64,000 bases of DNA from Candidatus Endomicrobium procryptotermitis (lineage in GTDB: Bacteria > Elusimicrobiota > Endomicrobiia > Endomicrobiales > Endomicrobiaceae). The stretch lies in contig JAITIP010000037.1 in the NCBI GenBank assembly GCA_031279415.1, positions 62,001-126,000 of the forward strand. Direction: 5' to 3'. The notes under the pieces were generated by a model. The model saw nothing but the letters and a program-made list of their open reading frames with translations. It made no database searches and was not told the origin of the DNA. Shown here in pieces: positions 17,849 through 28,253 of the stretch (the stretch's first letter is position 1; each line of letters begins with the position of its first letter). The position numbers were made by a program, and so were the translations under genes.

Positions 17849-20800
17849 GTGAAAAATGTTTCTTCTTTTTGGAAAAATATGAGAAAGACTATTTTAATCA
17901 AAAAATTTTTAATAAAAACGACGGCTTTATTCGCAGCCGTAAGTCTTTTGCTCTGCGTTATACCTGCTGTGGAAGCAAAAGCGTCATACGTCGATAAGTT
18001 TTCAGTGCCATCGTATTCCGGAAAGATAACAGCTGCCGAATATTACGGCGGCAATGAAATAGTAATAAATATACAAGATCTGCATTGCCATGCACAGGCA
18101 CAGAGAAATATAGCAAAGATAATCGGTTATTTAGATGAGAAGTATGGACTTGAAAACGTGTATCTTGAAGGCGCCTTCGGAGAAGTAGATACAACAGCGT
18201 TATATTTGCTAAAGAGAGATGATACAGGAAAAGGAATATTGGAAACGCTCATAGATTCTGGATATATGAGCGGAAGTGAATATTATGCCGCAGTCAACGG
18301 AAAAAATAATTTTATACGAGGGATAGAAAATAGGGAGTTGTATTTAGAGAATATCGGTTTGTACAATGAAATAATAGAGGCGATTTCCGAAGTTGAAAGC
18401 ATATGCAAAGATATGGTCATAGAGATAAAAGGAGTGAAGACAGAATACTCAAATCCTGATATAAGAAATTATGAAAGATTGATAAAAAGATATGAGAAAA
18501 GAAAAATAAGTACAAAGAGGTATTATGGAAAGACAGCTGAAATTGCAGCGATAAATGGTATAAATTTGGATGATTATAAAAATATAAAAGATTACGTAGA
18601 ATTGACTGCACTTTCTGAAAAGTTAAACGGCGAAAAAATATCGAAGCAATTTAAAAAGTTTGCCGAAGTATTGAAAGCAAAAATAGCTTACGGGCAGTAT
18701 TTTTATTTATTGTCAAGAAGCAATAATTTTGTGAATTTGGAAGATATATCGGAAGAATTGAGCGATATATCGCAAAAGTACGGCATATTTGAAGAATATA
18801 AGTTTGAAGAATTGGAAAGATTTTTTGCGTATATGCAAAGAAGCAGAGAGTTTAATCCAGTATTATTTACTAAAGAAGAAGAGAAGTTGAGAGAAAAGAT
18901 ATATGAGGAGTTGGGAAGAACAAGATATGAAAGAGAAGTATCGTTTTTGCATGAATTTATTCCCAAAATAAAAGGCTATTTTACAGCTGAGATAACTGCG
19001 GAAGATTTGGCCGGTTTTAAAGAAGGATTTAAGAAATTCAGAGATATATGGAGATCATATTTTTCTGAGAACAAAGCAAAAAAATTGGACAAATATGCGC
19101 AGTTGCTGGAAAGGTATCATGAAAATAATTTAAGAAGAGACAAAATATTTGTTGACAGAGCAGGCTTACAAGATAATAAAGCCGCGAAAAATGCAAAGAT
19201 CGGAAACGAAGCGTTAATAGATATAGAAAGGGCTGGAAAAAAGAATATAAAAGTAATCGTGACAGGAGGTTTTCACAGCGCTGGTTTGGAAAAAATGCTT
19301 AAAGAAAAGAAAATAACGCATCTGATAATAACGCCGAAAATAACTAAAGAAGTGCCATATGCGCATGAAATATATCTGGAAACGATAAAGAGCTACAAAG
19401 AGATAAAAAAGAACACGATAAACATACAGGCGTTTTCGCAGCTGAAAATAGATTTGGCATTGCCTAAGCTGATAGGCGTGGCATTATTTGTATTAAAAGA
19501 AGAAAGTGACGTACAGAAAGAAGAAGGTATAAAAAGATTTATAAAAGAAAATTTTCTGAAAGAAAGAAAAGAAGATGCTCAAAGAGGAGAAATATTGACT
19601 GAAAGCTTTAAGATAACGGAACAAGGTCGTAAATATATATTTGCGATAGAAGGCCGCAGCTATGAAGCCGTTATGGAAGAAGATGGAGTGAGGGTAATAG
19701 AAATTATGGAATCGAACGCTAAAAGAAAAATTTTAACTGCCGAAGATAATAGAAAATATATAAAAGAAGCAAAAAATTTGTTATTTATATTCAGAAATTT
19801 TATGAAAGATAAAACTGGCAAAGTTTATAAAGCTGCAGCTCTTGTAATAGGTCCTGTTGCCGAAGAGTTTGTTTTTAGAAGCCTGCCTTTTTTTATTCCT
19901 CTGTTTTTAATCGGATCTCCTTTGGCTTTACCTATATCTATTGCCGTGTCATTGATTTCGGGGTTGATATTTTTCCCTGCCTTTCACGAAATTATTGACA
20001 GATTATACTCAGATGGGATAGGTGATGTGAGAACTTTTAAACGTATGATCCCGGATTCTTTTAAATTAACGGCTTTATATCTTGCTCCGGCGATTCCTCT
20101 TGCTTTATTGGCCTCACCTGCAGCTGCCGCAGCTATAGCGCTTGCCTTTTCGGTAATTGCGCATATCGTAAATAATGTTGCCGTGTATTTCAGATGGCAT
20201 AGAGGAATAATGTTGAGCATTTTTGCTAAAGATGCTGTTTCTCCTGATGACAGATATGGACAGAAGATAAAAAAAGCGGTTAAAGAGTTGAGATATCTTA
20301 AAAATAGAGAATTTAGAAATAATGGCAAAGACTGGCAGCTTAATGGTGAAATAAAAGCTGAGTATGAAACTATTTTGGCCGATTTAGAAAATGCCGTAAT
20401 GTTAAACGGTGAAGAAAGATTGGGATTTGTATCGGAATACTTACAAAATTTACTTGCTTTAACCGTTTCAAAAATTAAAATGGACAATAATTTTTATCCT
20501 CAGTTTATGTCATTTTTATCGGACGCAGTTTCCGAAATCGGAACCGAAATACACATCGAAAATGGCATGACCATATCCGATAAATATTCCGAAGAAATGA
20601 CAAAAGCCCTGATTATGCAGCTCGAACAATTTCTCGCAGAGTTTGATTACAGATATGATAAAGATAAACAAAATACGCTTGACGAAATACGTTCGCAATT
20701 ATCGTCTTTAAACGGTTTATCAGATAATAATGAACTTTATCAACTCCTTAATAAAATATTTTTAGAGAGAAAAGTCGTTTCCGAAACGTTATTGCATGCT

Positions 20801-23800
20801 ATAATAGCTCTTTCAATAGTCGTGAAAGACAATAAAGACGGTAAACCATTTTTTCAAAATATTTTTTCGTTGCTTAAACGAGAAATGGATGAGATAGCCC
20901 AATCTTATAAGATGAAAAGTCCCGATAATAGTATTAAAAAAAGAGTTCATTCCATTAGTACTTATGTGCATGGGGCCGCAGCCAAAGCTTATTCGGTAAG
21001 CGCAGAATGCGCTATGGCGCTGTTAACACATTTATATGATTTGGGGCTTTCCTACATAGGCAATTATGGCCTTACAGAAATGGCAAGAAATTATAGCAGC
21101 TACAGAGATTATGAAAAATTTTATAATGCCGTCGTAAAAGATAAAAATATCGACATTGATATTGTTTCATATATTACGGAAGCCGTAGATGCGCTGGATA
21201 AAATTTTGGTCACAGATAAAGAATTAAACACTTGGAAAGAAAGAATTACCGATGATATGCGAAATCTTTCAAAAACGGCAAATGAGTTTTTCTTTCCTCT
21301 TGTAGATATGTTGTCGGCAGAGATGATAGCCGTTTCTAACCGGATGCAGCTTGAAGGTGATGAACAATGGCGTTTGGCCGCTGCTGTCGTTATTACTCTG
21401 TTGACAAAGATTGTAGAAAAAACGAATAGTCCAACATCTCAGAAAACGACCGAAGGGTTAAATAAAATCATGAACAATATTAATTATGAAGAAGATTTAT
21501 TTAAAAAAATTAAATCTTTTTTTCTGCTTGAGATATCTTTAAATGCCAACGAAGCAAGTCATGAATATTTATATAGAAAGATTTTGGAAATATCTAAAAA
21601 ACAAGAAATTCCCAAAAGCGAAGTTTTAAAGCTTCTTGAGGAACTCGCAGTCGCTTTGTTTTACAGTTCAGGCAAAAATTTTGATGTTGAGAGAAATATA
21701 TTTAAAGATTTTGGGGTGAACGCGGAAACCGTAACTCTTATTATCAATGCTTTGCAAAATAATAAAAAGCGTCCTCCTTCAAGATATAAGATACATCTTC
21801 CGACGCGTCCCGAATATTCATGGTCAAGAGAAGAAGACAACATTTCTTATTCTGAAGAACTTGTGGATTTATTGGTTAAATCTGCGGATATAATAGATAC
21901 GGTAAGTTTTACGACATGGCTTGTTTCTTCTTCCGAAAAAGAAGGAAAAGAAACTGCATTGGCTGTAGTTGATAAAATGTTTGCCATAGCCGAAGATATT
22001 TCGGTAAATAAAGAAAAACGCATAGAAACGGCCGATATGATAGCAAATATAATGACGTACTGTTATTCTTATATGTCTGATTCGAGTGTACTAAGAATTA
22101 ATTCGATATTTAATTCATTAGGAATGCCGGCTTATATTGTCCAGCCGGGCATTTACATAAGTCCGTTTAAATTGGAAGAATACGAAAAAAAGGAAGAAAA
22201 GAAAAGCCTAAGGCAGCGGGATTCAACTTCTCATAATGACAGATTTAACATTATATCACTGCTTTCACATCTTCCGGAAGGTATTGTTCCTCTGCAATCT
22301 ATCAGACAAAAAAATCCGCTATATTTTTCTTCTAAAGGAAATACAGATGCTTCTGATAAGGATGTCGCAAAACTTATATCTGAATTCGAGAATTTTAAAG
22401 AAATTTTAAAATTTAACGCTCTGGCATTACAAAAAATGTCGACTATTAATGCTGACAGTTCAAAAAAAGATTTGTATGACGTGCTTCAAATAGTTGAGAA
22501 AATGATTGTCGGATTGGAAAAAATAAATCCTCATCATGGACGAGAATTGAGAGATGCTCTTACACGTATAAAAGAAACTATTGTCGTTAAAGAGAATATA
22601 ACCTCTGATTTTATAAACAGTCAGTTGAAGCTGCGCAATTGGAATGAAAGGGAAATATACAAAATAGATAATATACATGTTCTCATAAACGCCGTACATC
22701 AGATCTCAATCAACGATTTTAAGCATAACATAAAGTCAAACGGTATTATATCGGATAAAATACGTGTTGTAAAAGCGTCGAGGCAGGATTATGCGATCGG
22801 CGGACATGATTTGTCAGATTTCGGAAAGATAAATAAAAATATAGCTGATTTGTTTATTAAGCTTGCCTCAAAAGAATTACACATAGATGATTTTATTTTT
22901 AAAGACGATATTCTTATATGGAGTACAAGATTATTTGCCCACAGTGTAGATATATTTTTTAATTTCGGCGAAACTGACAGAGGAATTGCAATACACTATC
23001 ACGAAGGTGGAAGAAGTCTCCAGTATATGTTAAGAGTCGATTATTTTGCAGATGCTCTTAGAAAACTCGGTTTTAGAGTTGACGCCGATTTGAAGATAGA
23101 TTCCCATCTTGCTGGAGCCTGTGGCTTAGAGGCGGTTTTAAATAAAGATTCGGGGTTAAACGATTCAAAGGATTTGGTATATATTGCGTATATGGCAATA
23201 ATGCTTTTTAAGCATTCTACCAATCTTGATATTCAGCTCGAAGGAGTATACGACAAGCTTAATGAAGAGTCGTATAATATGGGAAAGAAAGAATTAATAA
23301 AAAAATTTATGTCTGACGAAATATGGTACGGCTACAATTATAATTCAAACGGCCGGACGGCTTTTGGATTTGACTATTTGTCTCCAGAATTAACTAATAC
23401 TCCGGATAATCCAGGCTTTAAAGGTGTCAGAGAATATTTAAACAGGATTCTTGTTTATCTGAGACTTGATGAGATACCAGAATTAAAAGAATATTACATC
23501 AATCAAAATATACTGGATGAATATTTTAATAGACCTCTGGAAAGAGCTTATATACAGGGTAAAATAATTATAAACGAAAGAAACGAATTGATTCCAAATG
23601 AAAATTATAATGAATTCGAACCGTTTAAAAGCATTTTATTAACCAAAGAATTCATTCGAGGTGGAGATAATGATTCTGCTGAGCAATACGATATGCTTAT
23701 GCAGGCAAGATTAATGAATTTAGCCGGCAAGATGAATTTTAATTACAAACAAACGGGATTGATAGGAAAGCTTGCAGTTGTAAATGGTTTCTATAAGGTT

Positions 23801-26506
23801 TCAGAAGGGTATCTGTCCTTGAAAGGATTGATGAGTCATCCTACTGGAAGAATGAAATATGCCGTTTCTGAAGTTATCAACTATGACGGAGAAAGAAAAA
23901 AACTTAACCATGCCGAGTTGGCTTCTTTTTTAGAAAAACATGGATATGGACCATTAGTTAGTGATGGCGAAAGCGAAGTAGTCGGTAGAAGAGAAAGGAT
24001 AGGTTTTTCTCAGTCTATTATGGAGGAGAAAATTGTGCGTATTGAGAGTCCTGAAATTTTAGCTGTAGCAACGTCGATGGGAAATGGAACGTATGTATCT
24101 GGAGACATAACTTTTGAGAAAGAAAATGCCGAAAATAAAATACTTGTAGTGCCTTATACTACTCCAAATGATATAGAAGCAATAGAAAAAGTGAGAGCCG
24201 TCATAACTACCGGCGGTGGAGTTTTAAGCCATGCGGCGATTATCACCAGAGAATTCAGAAAGCCGTCCGTTACTTTAAATAAAGACGCTTTATTGTATAA
24301 TGGAAAGCTTCACACGATTTACTACGAACTTTATGGAAAGCCATTGACTTTATCAAATGACGTAGAAGCGATAGAAGTAAAAGAAAGCCATGTGTCACTT
24401 TCTTCCGGAGACAAAGTGCTTGTAAATGGCGAAACAGGAAGCATTTTATTATTCAATGATGTTGACAATAAAATTTTGAATGAGATCCAAGAATATATTG
24501 ACGAAAACAATGAGAAAGCTTTTAAAAAGTTTCTTTTAAAGTATGCGGATCATAAACATATAGGCCGTTTTGTAGAATATGTATATTTTCAGGTTATAGG
24601 AGATGTGAGACTCAATAATATAATGTTTACTCTAATTGATAGAGAAATGCCTAAAGTCATAAAAGATAAAGTAGGAGATCTCAACGCAACTTATGTACAG
24701 AAAAAACTAAATATGATTAGGGATTCTTTACTGAATTTAACACACTCTGGTGATACTGACATAAATATAGTTTATATAATGGTGGAAAACCTCGCAAATA
24801 AACTGAACTCAATAAAAACTACGGACAGCATAAAAGACATGTTCATATTGTCGATGAAATCTGAATTAAACCGGATGAGAAAGCAGATAAATAACAGATA
24901 TCTTGAATATATGAAAGAAAAAATAAATTATGTTTCTGACTTTATTTCCAAAACCGATTTGTCCCCTCAGGATGTAAACGAAGCCGTTAAAATGCTTTCG
25001 CTTGCCAGTGTGTACAATTATTTTACTTTTCGCAGTGGACAAGATGAAGTACTTATTAAAACAGGATCGGAGCTGGCAAATCTTTTAAATGAAATGAGCA
25101 AAAAAGTTTCTTTTTATCAGAATGCCGAAAAAATATCTTTGGAAAATGAGGTACTTAATTTTGAACATATATTTGAAAAAGATGTGCATAAATTCGGTTC
25201 AAAAACCACGGAGCTTGCTTCTATTACCAGAGGATTGGAAAACGAAAAAGGGGTTTCCGTTCCCAAAGGCGTCGGAATAAGTAAAAACGTATTTGAAATA
25301 TATTTTGAACTTGCGGATAGGAGCGAGCGATATAAAGAGCTTAAACGTTTATTTGAAAGTTCAATAATAAATAAAGATGACACTGCTGCAAAAACTGCCG
25401 CTATGTCGATTAAGTCATTGATAGACGAGATAAGAGTGGATAAAACGGCCTTGGAAAAAATAGACAAAGACATAAAAATGAAGATTGACGGTATGCTTGA
25501 TAAAAATAAAAAGTATTCGGTGCGGACTTCTGGAATCGGAGAAGATGGAGAAAGTATGGCTTTTGCCGGAATGGGAGAAACAAACCTGAACGTTTCTTAT
25601 GAATTTATATTTAAAAACGTGGAAGAGTGTTGGAAATCTTTTTATTCCGACAGAAGCATTAAATATATGATAGAAAACGCTGTGATTGTGAATCCTGCTG
25701 TTATTATTCAGGAAATGGCAGATGTAAAAAAAGCGGGCGTGGCTTTCAGCAGGGACAAATACGGCAATACTATTATAGAAATAGTTTACGGACTTGGAGA
25801 GGGACTTGTATCCGGAAGAATAACACCCGATAGTATAACAGTTGATAATAACAGCAGGGAAGTTATAGAATATTCCGTTGTAGATAAACATTATATGATA
25901 ACTCCTCTGAAAAGCGGAGAAGGTACCGAATTGGCACAAGTTTCCAAAGGAGTTAAAGCCAGAGCTTTAAATGCGGGAGAAATAAAATTGCTCACTGATA
26001 TAATTATGCGTCTTGAAAAAAGCGCGGGATATCCTGTAGATATAGAATTTGCTTTAGGAACCGACGGACAGCTTTATATTTTGCAAAGAAGAGCAATAAC
26101 AGATTTCAAGACGTCCACAGTCGTAAATACGGATAAAGAAATAGCACTCATAAGCGCAAGCGGGAACTCAGAGCATTCTGTCTGTATTGGACATCCATCT
26201 TTAGAAGATATTTCCGTAGAGGTATATTATTCGAAAGTTTCAGAAAATACGCTTGTATTAAGCGTGGATGAAAAATATAAAGATCTTTGTAGAAATCAGG
26301 ATTTCCTTTTAACTTTGTCGGAAAGGATAGGCAATGATCCGGTCATAAGAAAAAGAATAAATTCTTTGACGGGTTCCAAATGGGAAATAGCCGAAGGCAT
26401 TTCTCCAGACATAGACCTTTCATATCACGATTTTTCGGATGAAGTCGCCACTGCGAAAAATAAACTTTTGGTTTTACCCATTAAAGATTTATTGTCTGCC
26501 GCATAG
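17849..26506 (+). CDS. giant multidomain exported/membrane protein with PEP-swivel and ATP-grasp domains
   Basis: 2885 residues from a GTG at 17849. An ATG at 17879 is an equally good start; neither has a ribosome-binding site. Regions in order: signal peptide or anchor (about 20-45, ending VEAKA). A TraB/Tiki-like region (about 60-505) with IQDLHCHAQ near 74, YLEGAFGEVD, GIENRELYLEN and a late G-x-x-H in VTGGFHSAGL. A CPBP (CAAX-protease-like) membrane region (about 650-790) with EEFVFR and AHIVNN. A long helical middle (about 800-2000) without a recognisable family. A PEP-utilising swivel domain with GGGVLSHAAIITRE, His2128 being the expected phosphorylated residue. A pyruvate-phosphate dikinase-type ATP-grasp domain (about 2430-2750) with VRTSGIGEDGESMAFAGMG and DIEFALGTDGQLYILQRR. 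The swivel precedes the ATP-grasp, the reverse of PpsA/PPDK. No PEP/pyruvate TIM barrel is seen. Function unknown. Confidence 0.9.
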   Translation: MKNVSSFWKNMRKTILIKKFLIKTTALFAAVSLLLCVIPAVEAKASYVDKFSVPSYSGKITAAEYYGGNEIVINIQDLHCHAQAQRNIAKIIGYLDEKYGLENVYLEGAFGEVDTTALYLLKRDDTGKGILETLIDSGYMSGSEYYAAVNGKNNFIRGIENRELYLENIGLYNEIIEAISEVESICKDMVIEIKGVKTEYSNPDIRNYERLIKRYEKRKISTKRYYGKTAEIAAINGINLDDYKNIKDYVELTALSEKLNGEKISKQFKKFAEVLKAKIAYGQYFYLLSRSNNFVNLEDISEELSDISQKYGIFEEYKFEELERFFAYMQRSREFNPVLFTKEEEKLREKIYEELGRTRYEREVSFLHEFIPKIKGYFTAEITAEDLAGFKEGFKKFRDIWRSYFSENKAKKLDKYAQLLERYHENNLRRDKIFVDRAGLQDNKAAKNAKIGNEALIDIERAGKKNIKVIVTGGFHSAGLEKMLKEKKITHLIITPKITKEVPYAHEIYLETIKSYKEIKKNTINIQAFSQLKIDLALPKLIGVALFVLKEESDVQKEEGIKRFIKENFLKERKEDAQRGEILTESFKITEQGRKYIFAIEGRSYEAVMEEDGVRVIEIMESNAKRKILTAEDNRKYIKEAKNLLFIFRNFMKDKTGKVYKAAALVIGPVAEEFVFRSLPFFIPLFLIGSPLALPISIAVSLISGLIFFPAFHEIIDRLYSDGIGDVRTFKRMIPDSFKLTALYLAPAIPLALLASPAAAAAIALAFSVIAHIVNNVAVYFRWHRGIMLSIFAKDAVSPDDRYGQKIKKAVKELRYLKNREFRNNGKDWQLNGEIKAEYETILADLENAVMLNGEERLGFVSEYLQNLLALTVSKIKMDNNFYPQFMSFLSDAVSEIGTEIHIENGMTISDKYSEEMTKALIMQLEQFLAEFDYRYDKDKQNTLDEIRSQLSSLNGLSDNNELYQLLNKIFLERKVVSETLLHAIIALSIVVKDNKDGKPFFQNIFSLLKREMDEIAQSYKMKSPDNSIKKRVHSISTYVHGAAAKAYSVSAECAMALLTHLYDLGLSYIGNYGLTEMARNYSSYRDYEKFYNAVVKDKNIDIDIVSYITEAVDALDKILVTDKELNTWKERITDDMRNLSKTANEFFFPLVDMLSAEMIAVSNRMQLEGDEQWRLAAAVVITLLTKIVEKTNSPTSQKTTEGLNKIMNNINYEEDLFKKIKSFFLLEISLNANEASHEYLYRKILEISKKQEIPKSEVLKLLEELAVALFYSSGKNFDVERNIFKDFGVNAETVTLIINALQNNKKRPPSRYKIHLPTRPEYSWSREEDNISYSEELVDLLVKSADIIDTVSFTTWLVSSSEKEGKETALAVVDKMFAIAEDISVNKEKRIETADMIANIMTYCYSYMSDSSVLRINSIFNSLGMPAYIVQPGIYISPFKLEEYEKKEEKKSLRQRDSTSHNDRFNIISLLSHLPEGIVPLQSIRQKNPLYFSSKGNTDASDKDVAKLISEFENFKEILKFNALALQKMSTINADSSKKDLYDVLQIVEKMIVGLEKINPHHGRELRDALTRIKETIVVKENITSDFINSQLKLRNWNEREIYKIDNIHVLINAVHQISINDFKHNIKSNGIISDKIRVVKASRQDYAIGGHDLSDFGKINKNIADLFIKLASKELHIDDFIFKDDILIWSTRLFAHSVDIFFNFGETDRGIAIHYHEGGRSLQYMLRVDYFADALRKLGFRVDADLKIDSHLAGACGLEAVLNKDSGLNDSKDLVYIAYMAIMLFKHSTNLDIQLEGVYDKLNEESYNMGKKELIKKFMSDEIWYGYNYNSNGRTAFGFDYLSPELTNTPDNPGFKGVREYLNRILVYLRLDEIPELKEYYINQNILDEYFNRPLERAYIQGKIIINERNELIPNENYNEFEPFKSILLTKEFIRGGDNDSAEQYDMLMQARLMNLAGKMNFNYKQTGLIGKLAVVNGFYKVSEGYLSLKGLMSHPTGRMKYAVSEVINYDGERKKLNHAELASFLEKHGYGPLVSDGESEVVGRRERIGFSQSIMEEKIVRIESPEILAVATSMGNGTYVSGDITFEKENAENKILVVPYTTPNDIEAIEKVRAVITTGGGVLSHAAIITREFRKPSVTLNKDALLYNGKLHTIYYELYGKPLTLSNDVEAIEVKESHVSLSSGDKVLVNGETGSILLFNDVDNKILNEIQEYIDENNEKAFKKFLLKYADHKHIGRFVEYVYFQVIGDVRLNNIMFTLIDREMPKVIKDKVGDLNATYVQKKLNMIRDSLLNLTHSGDTDINIVYIMVENLANKLNSIKTTDSIKDMFILSMKSELNRMRKQINNRYLEYMKEKINYVSDFISKTDLSPQDVNEAVKMLSLASVYNYFTFRSGQDEVLIKTGSELANLLNEMSKKVSFYQNAEKISLENEVLNFEHIFEKDVHKFGSKTTELASITRGLENEKGVSVPKGVGISKNVFEIYFELADRSERYKELKRLFESSIINKDDTAAKTAAMSIKSLIDEIRVDKTALEKIDKDIKMKIDGMLDKNKKYSVRTSGIGEDGESMAFAGMGETNLNVSYEFIFKNVEECWKSFYSDRSIKYMIENAVIVNPAVIIQEMADVKKAGVAFSRDKYGNTIIEIVYGLGEGLVSGRITPDSITVDNNSREVIEYSVVDKHYMITPLKSGEGTELAQVSKGVKARALNAGEIKLLTDIIMRLEKSAGYPVDIEFALGTDGQLYILQRRAITDFKTSTVVNTDKEIALISASGNSEHSVCIGHPSLEDISVEVYYSKVSENTLVLSVDEKYKDLCRNQDFLLTLSERIGNDPVIRKRINSLTGSKWEIAEGISPDIDLSYHDFSDEVATAKNKLLVLPIKDLLSAA

Positions 26507-26525
26507 ACAGATGCTTATTTCTTCG

Positions 26526-26553
26526 GCGCGTAAAATATTTTTGCGCGCTTTTT
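26526..26553 (+). terminator. intrinsic terminator after the giant gene
   Basis: A 10-bp stem (gcgcgtaaaa pairing with ttttgcgcgc, one G-T wobble) with loop TAT, followed by five T. It lies 20 bp beyond the giant gene's stop and separates it from ychF. Confidence 0.85.
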
Positions 26554-26555
26554 GC

Positions 26556-26561
26556 TATAAT
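26556..26561 (+). promoter_or_regulatory. candidate -10 box for ychF
   Basis: A perfect TATAAT lies just behind the terminator and 33 bp ahead of the ychF ATG. No good -35 hexamer is found at the right spacing, so this is tentative. Confidence 0.4.
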
Positions 26562-26593
26562 AAAACAAATACAAATTATATGAAAGAGGAAAT

Positions 26594-27691
26594 ATGAAAC
26601 TTGGCATTGTCGGACTTCCCAATGTAGGTAAATCGACTTTATTTAATGCAATTACGAAAGCGGGCGCAGAAACGGCAAATTATCCATTCTGCACTATAGA
26701 TCCGAATATAGGCGTTGTTGCTGTCCCCGATGAAAGATTGGACTTTCTCGAAAAACTTTACAAATCCAAAAAAAAAGTACCTGCGGCAGTCGAATTTGTG
26801 GATATTGCAGGTCTTGTGAAAGGCGCTTCAAAAGGGGAAGGATTGGGCAATCAGTTTTTGGCTCATATAAGAGAGACCGCAGCCATTGTGCATGTCGTAA
26901 GATGTTTTGAAAGTGGAGACATTACGCATGTCATGGGTGGAGTGGACCCTTTAAGGGATATTGACATTATTGATACCGAACTTATTCTTGCTGATATGGA
27001 AGCCGTAACAAAAAAACTCGAAAGACTTGAAAAAGGCATTAGGCTTAATGATAAAAAAATATTGGCTGAAAGAGAACTTGCCGTAAAAGTAAAAGCTCAT
27101 CTCGAAGCGGGAAACCCTGCAAGAACTTTGGAACTTTCCGAGGATGAAAAAATAATTTTAAGAGATTTTTTTCTTATAACGCAAAAGCCTGTTTTGTATG
27201 CGTGTAATGTTTCTGAAAACGATCTTCCGCAAATGCGTAATCGTGGAGTTGAAAGTGTTGGAGAAAAAGCCGAAAAAGAACAGTCTCAGTCCATACCAAT
27301 ATGTGCAAAAATAGAAGCGGAACTCTCGGAGTTATCCGATAGTGATCAGAAAGCTTTTTTAAAAGATTTGGGGCTTGAAGAACCCGGACTCAAGCGTTTG
27401 GTAAAAGCAGGATATTTTCTTTTGGGGCTTACCACATTTTTGACAGCAGGTGAGGACGAAACACGTGCTTGGACTATAAAAAAAGGGTTTCTTGCGCCGC
27501 AGGCCGCCGGAGTCATACATACGGATTTTGAAAGAGGTTTTATCAGAGCTGAAGTTATGAGTTATGATGATTTATACAGACTTGGCAGCGAAAAAGCCGT
27601 AAAAGACGCCGGCCTTTTGAGAAGCGAAGGCAAAGATTATATTGTCAAAGACGGCGATATTATAGAATTTAGGTTTAACGTTACAAAATAA
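26594..27691 (+). CDS. ychF: redox-regulated ATPase YchF (Obg-family)
   Basis: 365 residues, the standard length. It has the P-loop GLPNVGKST at the N-terminus, the G3 motif DIAGLVKGASKGEGLGNQF, the altered G4 NVSE that gives ATP preference in this family, and a C-terminal TGS domain (RAWTIKKGFLAPQAAGVIH). It binds ribosomes and influences translation and stress responses. GAAAGAGGAAAT precedes the ATG. It stands alone behind a terminator. Confidence 0.97.
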   Translation: MKLGIVGLPNVGKSTLFNAITKAGAETANYPFCTIDPNIGVVAVPDERLDFLEKLYKSKKKVPAAVEFVDIAGLVKGASKGEGLGNQFLAHIRETAAIVHVVRCFESGDITHVMGGVDPLRDIDIIDTELILADMEAVTKKLERLEKGIRLNDKKILAERELAVKVKAHLEAGNPARTLELSEDEKIILRDFFLITQKPVLYACNVSENDLPQMRNRGVESVGEKAEKEQSQSIPICAKIEAELSELSDSDQKAFLKDLGLEEPGLKRLVKAGYFLLGLTTFLTAGEDETRAWTIKKGFLAPQAAGVIHTDFERGFIRAEVMSYDDLYRLGSEKAVKDAGLLRSEGKDYIVKDGDIIEFRFNVTK

Positions 27692-27710
27692 ATTTATGCG
27701 GAGTAATTAA

Positions 27711-28250
27711 ATGAAAAGTTTAGATGAAATAATTAAAAACCGCAAAAGTGTAAGAAAATATCTGAATAAACCCGTAGAAAAAGAAAAAATTATGCAAATG
27801 CTTGAAGCAGCACGACTTGCACCTTCAGCTTGCAATGCGCAGCCATGGAAATTTGTCGTCGTGGCAAATGCTGAGTTAAAAGAGGATATTTTTAATGAGG
27901 GATTAAACAATCTTATTGTTACGAACAAATGGGCGGATTCCGCTCCCGTAATAATAGTTGTGTGCAGCCAAACAAAATTTATCGTGCACAATGTCGCCGA
28001 AAAAATTCAGGATGTCAACTACCATCTTATAGATTTGGGGATAGCCTGTGAACATCTTGTATTGAAAGCCGAAGAACTTGGTTTGGGAACATGCTATATC
28101 GGATGGTTCAGAGGTAAAGAAATTAAGAAAATTTTAAATCTGCCATTTTCTTATAAAATCGAATGCCTGATTACTTTAGGCTATGGCGACGAACCCGTTC
28201 AAAAAGAAGCTGTCAGAAAATCTTTAGAAGAAATAGCGGAGTTTAAATAA
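27711..28250 (+). CDS. nitroreductase family protein
   Basis: 179 residues of the FMN-dependent nitroreductase fold. The N-terminal I-x-x-R-x-S-V-R-x-Y motif (IIKNRKSVRKYLNKPV) and APSACNAQPWKFVVV form the flavin-binding half; GLGTCYIGWFRGKEIKKIL forms the other. It should use NAD(P)H to reduce an unknown acceptor. A GGAG site precedes the ATG. It is followed by the acetyltransferase after 3 bp. Confidence 0.9.
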   Translation: MKSLDEIIKNRKSVRKYLNKPVEKEKIMQMLEAARLAPSACNAQPWKFVVVANAELKEDIFNEGLNNLIVTNKWADSAPVIIVVCSQTKFIVHNVAEKIQDVNYHLIDLGIACEHLVLKAEELGLGTCYIGWFRGKEIKKILNLPFSYKIECLITLGYGDEPVQKEAVRKSLEEIAEFK

Positions 28251-28253
28251 AGA

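Noticed and set aside
19984-20487. Minus-strand open frame of 167 codons inside the giant gene
   Set aside because: It is opposite strongly supported coding sequence, has low-complexity Ser/Leu composition and no ribosome-binding site or recognisable motif.
25415-25939. Minus-strand open frame of 174 codons opposite the ATP-grasp domain
   Set aside because: The plus strand there encodes conserved PPDK-type motifs; the minus translation shows no family features.
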